Assembly: GCA_028289585.1 (NCBI GenBank)
Contig: JANQPI010000026.1
Location: 1-64,000, forward strand
Direction of reading: 5' to 3'
Length of the DNA stretch: 64,000 nucleotides
DNA from: Candidatus Zixiibacteriota bacterium
GTDB lineage: Bacteria; Zixibacteria; MSB-5A5; GN15; FEB-12
Positions within the stretch are counted from its first letter, which is position 1. Every line of letters begins with the position of its first letter. The position numbers and the translations under genes were made by a program. The notes beneath the pieces are model-generated. The model did not search any database. It saw only the letters and a list, made by a program, of their open reading frames with translations, and was not told where the DNA came from. Shown piece by piece: positions 60,644-64,000 of this stretch.

Positions 60644-62084
60644 AGCGCTCTTTCAGGGATCGGAGCGAGAAGTATGCATACCCGACAACAAATGTGGTCA
60701 GGAACGGTAATGTCGGCCAGAGATTCAGCGAGATTGCTACAGCAAAGGCACAACACGTGTAGAGCAACATGGCGAACTCGATCATCGCTGTGTGATCGAA
60801 GGGAACACGATAATCGGACGGCAGAGCGACCGGCTGGTTGTCCATTGTTCCCGACTTCGGCGTACGGATAAACGCTCCTGGTTTGGCGAAGAGCGCCGCG
60901 AGTACGGCCAGCGTGTTGTTGACCGCGAGAGCGATACCGATCGATGTCAGCATCGGCATGATGACCGAGTTCTTCCAGGTTCGGATTTCCTGCTGCCGTT
61001 TATAGGCGATCGAATAGAAAATCGACATTGAACCGGTACCAGCGAGAAAAATCGGCAGATCGATCGCCAGCAGTTTCCAGAGGCCACCCTCAAGGCGGAT
61101 ATAGAGTGCAGGGATGATAAGAATCGCGAGAAGCATCAACGCGACTGACATCGATTTCTGGGTCAGATGAAAGAATGCTGCCGCTTTAACCTTGAGTGGG
61201 AGCGGTCGTCGCAGCAGCGTCGGTAGGATTTTGAGGCCGGTCTCAAATGCTCCCCGTGCCCAGCGGTACTGCTGAGATTTGTAGGCACGGATGGTCGACG
61301 GTAACTCCGTTGGTACGTCGATCTCTTCGGCCATGACAAACTTCCAACCAGCCATTTGTGCGCGATACGAAAGATCAAGGTCTTCGGTCAGTGTGTCAGC
61401 TGACCAACCACCGGCGTCAGTAATCGTTTGAGTTCGCCAGATACCACCGGTCCCATTGAAGTTGAGGAAAATCTCCCCACGGGAACGAGCCGCCTGCTCA
61501 ACGAAGAAATGGGAGTCGAGCTGCAATGCCTGGGCACGGCACAGCAGCGATTCGTTCCGATTAAAGAATGACCATCTTGCCTGAACGAGTCCTACGTTGT
61601 CGTCGTCGAAGTACGGCATCATTCGGCGCAGGAAGTCGGAGCGCGGAAGATTATCGGCGTCGAAAACCGCAACGAAGTCACTGCGAGCGCGGGCAAGGCC
61701 ATAGGCAAGGGCGCCTGCCTTATAGCCGGAACGGTCCGGTCGACGGATGTGGCGTACATTGATGCCGCGTGCCTGCCATGCGGCCACTGTCTCAGCAATG
61801 ATATGGGCAGTGTCGTCGTCCGAGTCGTCCAACACCTGGACCTCAAGGCGGTCTGCCGGCCAGTCGAATGAGCAGGCGGCATCGATCAGTCGTTGTGCCA
61901 CTCGCCGTTCGTTGTACATCGGCAACTGTACCGTTACCGTCGGCTCGTCGCCTCGTGCTGTCGTACGGTTTAGCGGCTGATACTTGCGGGAAAAATAGAG
62001 ATAGATGAGCGAATAAAGATTCGCGCCATAAATGGCGAGGTAGAAAAGAAGAAAGAAATAGAGCCCCAGAAACAGTTCACGCAT
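60636..62084 (-). CDS. Membrane family 2 glycosyltransferase (cellulose synthase-like)
   Basis: From ATG 62084 the protein (482 residues) has an N-terminal membrane helix (LFLGLYFFLLFYLAIYGANLYSL), a GT-A domain with TVQLPMYNERRVAQRL, VQVLDDSDDDT and FVAVFDADNLPRSDFL (DXD), TEDLDLSYR and the QYRWARGAF motif of processive enzymes, then about five membrane helices. It probably extends or adds a sugar to a lipid-linked or secreted glycan. The ORF track start at 62216 overlaps the upstream gene and is rejected. Confidence 0.87.
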   Translation of the reverse strand: MRELFLGLYFFLLFYLAIYGANLYSLIYLYFSRKYQPLNRTTARGDEPTVTVQLPMYNERRVAQRLIDAACSFDWPADRLEVQVLDDSDDDTAHIIAETVAAWQARGINVRHIRRPDRSGYKAGALAYGLARARSDFVAVFDADNLPRSDFLRRMMPYFDDDNVGLVQARWSFFNRNESLLCRAQALQLDSHFFVEQAARSRGEIFLNFNGTGGIWRTQTITDAGGWSADTLTEDLDLSYRAQMAGWKFVMAEEIDVPTELPSTIRAYKSQQYRWARGAFETGLKILPTLLRRPLPLKVKAAAFFHLTQKSMSVALMLLAILIIPALYIRLEGGLWKLLAIDLPIFLAGTGSMSIFYSIAYKRQQEIRTWKNSVIMPMLTSIGIALAVNNTLAVLAALFAKPGAFIRTPKSGTMDNQPVALPSDYRVPFDHTAMIEFAMLLYTCCAFAVAISLNLWPTLPFLTTFVVGYAYFSLRSLKERYV

Positions 62085-63423
62085 ACCGCGGAATTCCCCA
62101 AGTGTGTGGCCAGCGTCGCATGAAAAGAAGAAGACCGAAGAACGGCAAGTAGACGAGAAGACGGATGTACCACAATTCCGTCCACTCACCGGTCGCGTAA
62201 AGTACGACAAGAACATCGTAGGTTATCGGGAAGATGGCTGCCAGCCAGACGAACGGCGGCAAAGGGCGAGCGACCACGAGCGGAAGCGCCCAGATCAGGT
62301 ACCACGGAAAGATCGTCGGTGACAACACGACAAACCCGGCAAACGTCCACAGGAGACGTTCGTACACATCGCCGCGTCGCACCGCATGCCAGGCCACCCA
62401 TCCAATCAGCAGGACTGCTGACAGCCAGCGAGCGACCTCCTGGCCGAACAGATAGATGAACACGTACGCCAGGGAACCATTGGCATGCCACTGTGCCAAG
62501 TAGGTCCCCAATGAGCCGAAGACGTCGAAGCCACCCAGTATCACAAGAGGAGCGTAGAGGGCAACCACAGTTGTTGCGGCGCCAACAATGAACGCCACTA
62601 ACTCGCGCCGTCGCAACTCCCAGAGCAGCAAGGGGGCGAAGATCAACGCGAGGAACTTCACGAGTACCGCGACACCGAAGAGCATACCGGCGAGAAACGG
62701 TCGACGCTGCGGTCCCGAAAAAAGAACGAGCCACGTCCCAATCAGAAAGGGTAGACCGATTACGTCAAGGTGAGTGGAAATCGTGAACTCAATAATCAGA
62801 AGCGGGCAGAGAGCGAAAGCAACCCAGGCGGTTGGCTCAATCCCCGAGCGACGCATCCATATCCAGAGAATAGCGAGCGTCGCAATCTCAAAGACGGACA
62901 GCACCAGTTTCATCGCCATCAGGTCTAGCCCAAAGAGGCTGTAAGTTCCCCAGAAGACAAGTTGTGCCGCGGGCGGATAGATAGTTGGCAGGTGCGGGTG
63001 GTTGATGAACGGCCAGACCACATTGTCACGAAGCGATTGGAGTTCCGAGGCAAGAGGGGGGAGAGCGAACGGATTGATGCCGTTTGCCAGCATCTTACCG
63101 TCCCAGAGATAACGATAGACATCATCAGACAGTGGAAACGAATCCCCGGCCAGAGCCAACAGCCCCCAGCGGAGCGTAACCGCTATTGCGGCAAACCCGA
63201 GAATATGGCCAGCATCGATCCGTTCGATCCGACTAGTCTGCCACCACATCGCCAGCCACAGGGCACCTGCCGAAGTCGCGGCAATAACGAAGCCGAGCGG
63301 CTTAAACGGCTCGAACCCCCAGCCGACCATCACCAGGAGCAGGGATGCCAGCATTCCCGCCAACACGAGCGACCGAGTCGCCGGTCCGATCACGGTGTAA
63401 CGGCCTCGCGACCGATGATCCAC
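62077..63423 (-). CDS. Integral-membrane polyprenol-phosphate sugar transferase (GT87/PIG-M-like)
   Basis: The product of 448 residues has about ten to twelve membrane helices, with the first loop containing DDVYRYLWDGKMLANGINPF, a motif common in dolichol/polyprenol-phosphate-dependent mannosyl- or arabinosyltransferases (GT-C fold), including an acidic DD pair. It overlaps neighbours on both sides (34 nt and 8 nt). The donor is probably a polyprenyl phosphate sugar made by the GT2 protein encoded next. Confidence 0.8.
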   Translation of the reverse strand: MDHRSRGRYTVIGPATRSLVLAGMLASLLLVMVGWGFEPFKPLGFVIAATSAGALWLAMWWQTSRIERIDAGHILGFAAIAVTLRWGLLALAGDSFPLSDDVYRYLWDGKMLANGINPFALPPLASELQSLRDNVVWPFINHPHLPTIYPPAAQLVFWGTYSLFGLDLMAMKLVLSVFEIATLAILWIWMRRSGIEPTAWVAFALCPLLIIEFTISTHLDVIGLPFLIGTWLVLFSGPQRRPFLAGMLFGVAVLVKFLALIFAPLLLWELRRRELVAFIVGAATTVVALYAPLVILGGFDVFGSLGTYLAQWHANGSLAYVFIYLFGQEVARWLSAVLLIGWVAWHAVRRGDVYERLLWTFAGFVVLSPTIFPWYLIWALPLVVARPLPPFVWLAAIFPITYDVLVVLYATGEWTELWYIRLLVYLPFFGLLLFMRRWPHTWGIPRYA

Positions 63424-64000
63424 AGAAACTTGATGCCCGCCCGAACCGATCCACTCACCGTCCCGCTTATCTTAGAGACGCCAATGCGCGGTCGATAGTT
63501 GACCGCTACCTCCGTTGCGCGAATGCCTCGCTTCGCCGCTTTCGCCTGCATCTCGGTCGTCCATCCAAAGTTTCGATCGCGCATCTCCAGATCACGGTAC
63601 GTGTTCATACGAATCGCGCGAAAGGGTCCAATATCGGTGAAGCGTACCCCCCAGATGAATCTGATGAGATTGCTCGTCAGCCAGTTCCCGAATGCCGCGA
63701 CTGGTGGTAGTGCTTTGTGGTCACGGTACGTTAGCATGCGCGAGCCGATCACGAGGTCATATCTGCCTTCTAGGATGGGTGCCAGCACGTTAGTCGCTTC
63801 AGCCGGGTAATCGGAATAGTCACCATCGATAAACAGCAGGATGTCGGTGCGGGGATCTGCGTGGGCGATTGCTGTCAAACAGGCGATTCCGTATCCACGT
63901 TCCGACTCTGTGACCACACGCGCTCCGGCTGCCTCGGCCACTAATCGCGTGGAGTCGGTCGAGCCGTTGTCGCAGACAATGACTTCACTGACCGATTCTG
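63390..64000 (-). CDS. Family 2 glycosyltransferase, 5' end missing (DPMS-like)
   Basis: The frame is open to the window edge; the first visible residues are ESVSEVIVCDNGSTDSTRLV, then the ORF-track part with TDILLFIDGDYSDYPAEATNVL (DXD-type) and LVIGSRM, ending in SGTVSGSVRAGIKFLWII. This fits GT2 enzymes like dolichol-phosphate mannose synthase (UgtP/DPMS-like), lacking a C-terminal membrane domain as far as seen. As first visible gene of the minus-strand cluster it likely makes the polyprenol-linked sugar used by the GT-C enzyme. Confidence 0.85.
   Translation of the reverse strand, partial: ESVSEVIVCDNGSTDSTRLVAEAAGARVVTESERGYGIACLTAIAHADPRTDILLFIDGDYSDYPAEATNVLAPILEGRYDLVIGSRMLTYRDHKALPPVAAFGNWLTSNLIRFIWGVRFTDIGPFRAIRMNTYRDLEMRDRNFGWTTEMQAKAAKRGIRATEVAVNYRPRIGVSKISGTVSGSVRAGIKFLWIIGREAVTP

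Overview
The window reads as a chromosomal segment of a Gram-negative-type, anaerobically respiring bacterium. Secreted proteins ending in paired loops of the type DVN-DGSVGLPDLS-LIDHLFITFTPL, and proteins with ADSA-rich repeats followed by LLDGK, are features I associate with candidate phylum Zixibacteria and relatives in the FCB group. That placement is an inference from motif style; no database was searched. Outer-membrane barrels, signal peptides and an Omp85-like protein show a two-membrane envelope. I saw no tRNA, rRNA, CRISPR array, transposase or phage gene.

Layout. 1-1650 (minus): a Fur-family repressor behind a perfect palindromic operator, a small His-rich exported protein and a partial secreted protein made of 121-residue Ig-like repeats (absent from the ORF track because it runs off the window). 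1788-5140: housekeeping and accessory enzymes (BaiN-type flavoprotein, DinB-like, trans-aconitate methyltransferase, VOC protein). 5167-10405 (plus): a nitrite ammonification locus with an Rrf2/NsrR-like regulator, porin, nrfH, nrfA and a NapH-like polyferredoxin; two copies of the inverted repeat TTCCTGA-N8-TCAGGAA and a CRP-type box mark its control region. 10402-16469 (minus): a flavodoxin-like reductase, then an apparent operon of a secreted TPR-CHAT peptidase, an ECF sigma factor, a membrane anti-sigma factor and a small barrel. 16927-18096: an amine-oxidase-like flavoprotein.

18097-29013: a complete [NiFe] hydrogenase locus. hypABFCDE is on the minus strand and diverges from a group 3b-like NAD(P)-coupled hydrogenase (beta, cNMP-domain protein, gamma, delta, alpha, maturation protease). 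28961-33288 (minus): carAB. 33417-38062 (minus): an envelope operon of a TatT-like protein, an Omp85-like barrel, a lipoprotein with protein-kinase-like motifs, and a PAP2 phosphatase. 38414-42236: secreted dockerin-like and ADSA-repeat proteins, a lipoprotein and an aldo/keto reductase. 42382-43225: a second ECF sigma/anti-sigma pair closed by a terminator. 43345-51294: an MMPL/RND exporter with LolA-like and DUF1302-like partners, a small membrane protein, then a barrel, a PstS-like binding protein and a histidine kinase. 51387-53597: a secreted choice-of-anchor-B-like protein with a dockerin-like tail. 53694-58620: arginine deiminase, a renalase-like flavoprotein, and a pyridine-nucleotide oxidoreductase coupled to a second membrane polyferredoxin. 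58624-64000 (minus): an arsenosugar-type radical SAM cluster running into membrane glycosyltransferases.

Together the genes suggest anaerobic energy metabolism (H2 turnover with NAD(P), nitrite reduction to ammonium by quinol-linked multiheme cytochromes) with heavy investment in envelope sensing. The most notable candidates for undescribed biology are the secreted CHAT-peptidase/ECF/anti-sigma operon, the extracytoplasmic kinase-like lipoprotein with its Omp85/PAP2 partners, and the two-input control region in front of the nrf locus.
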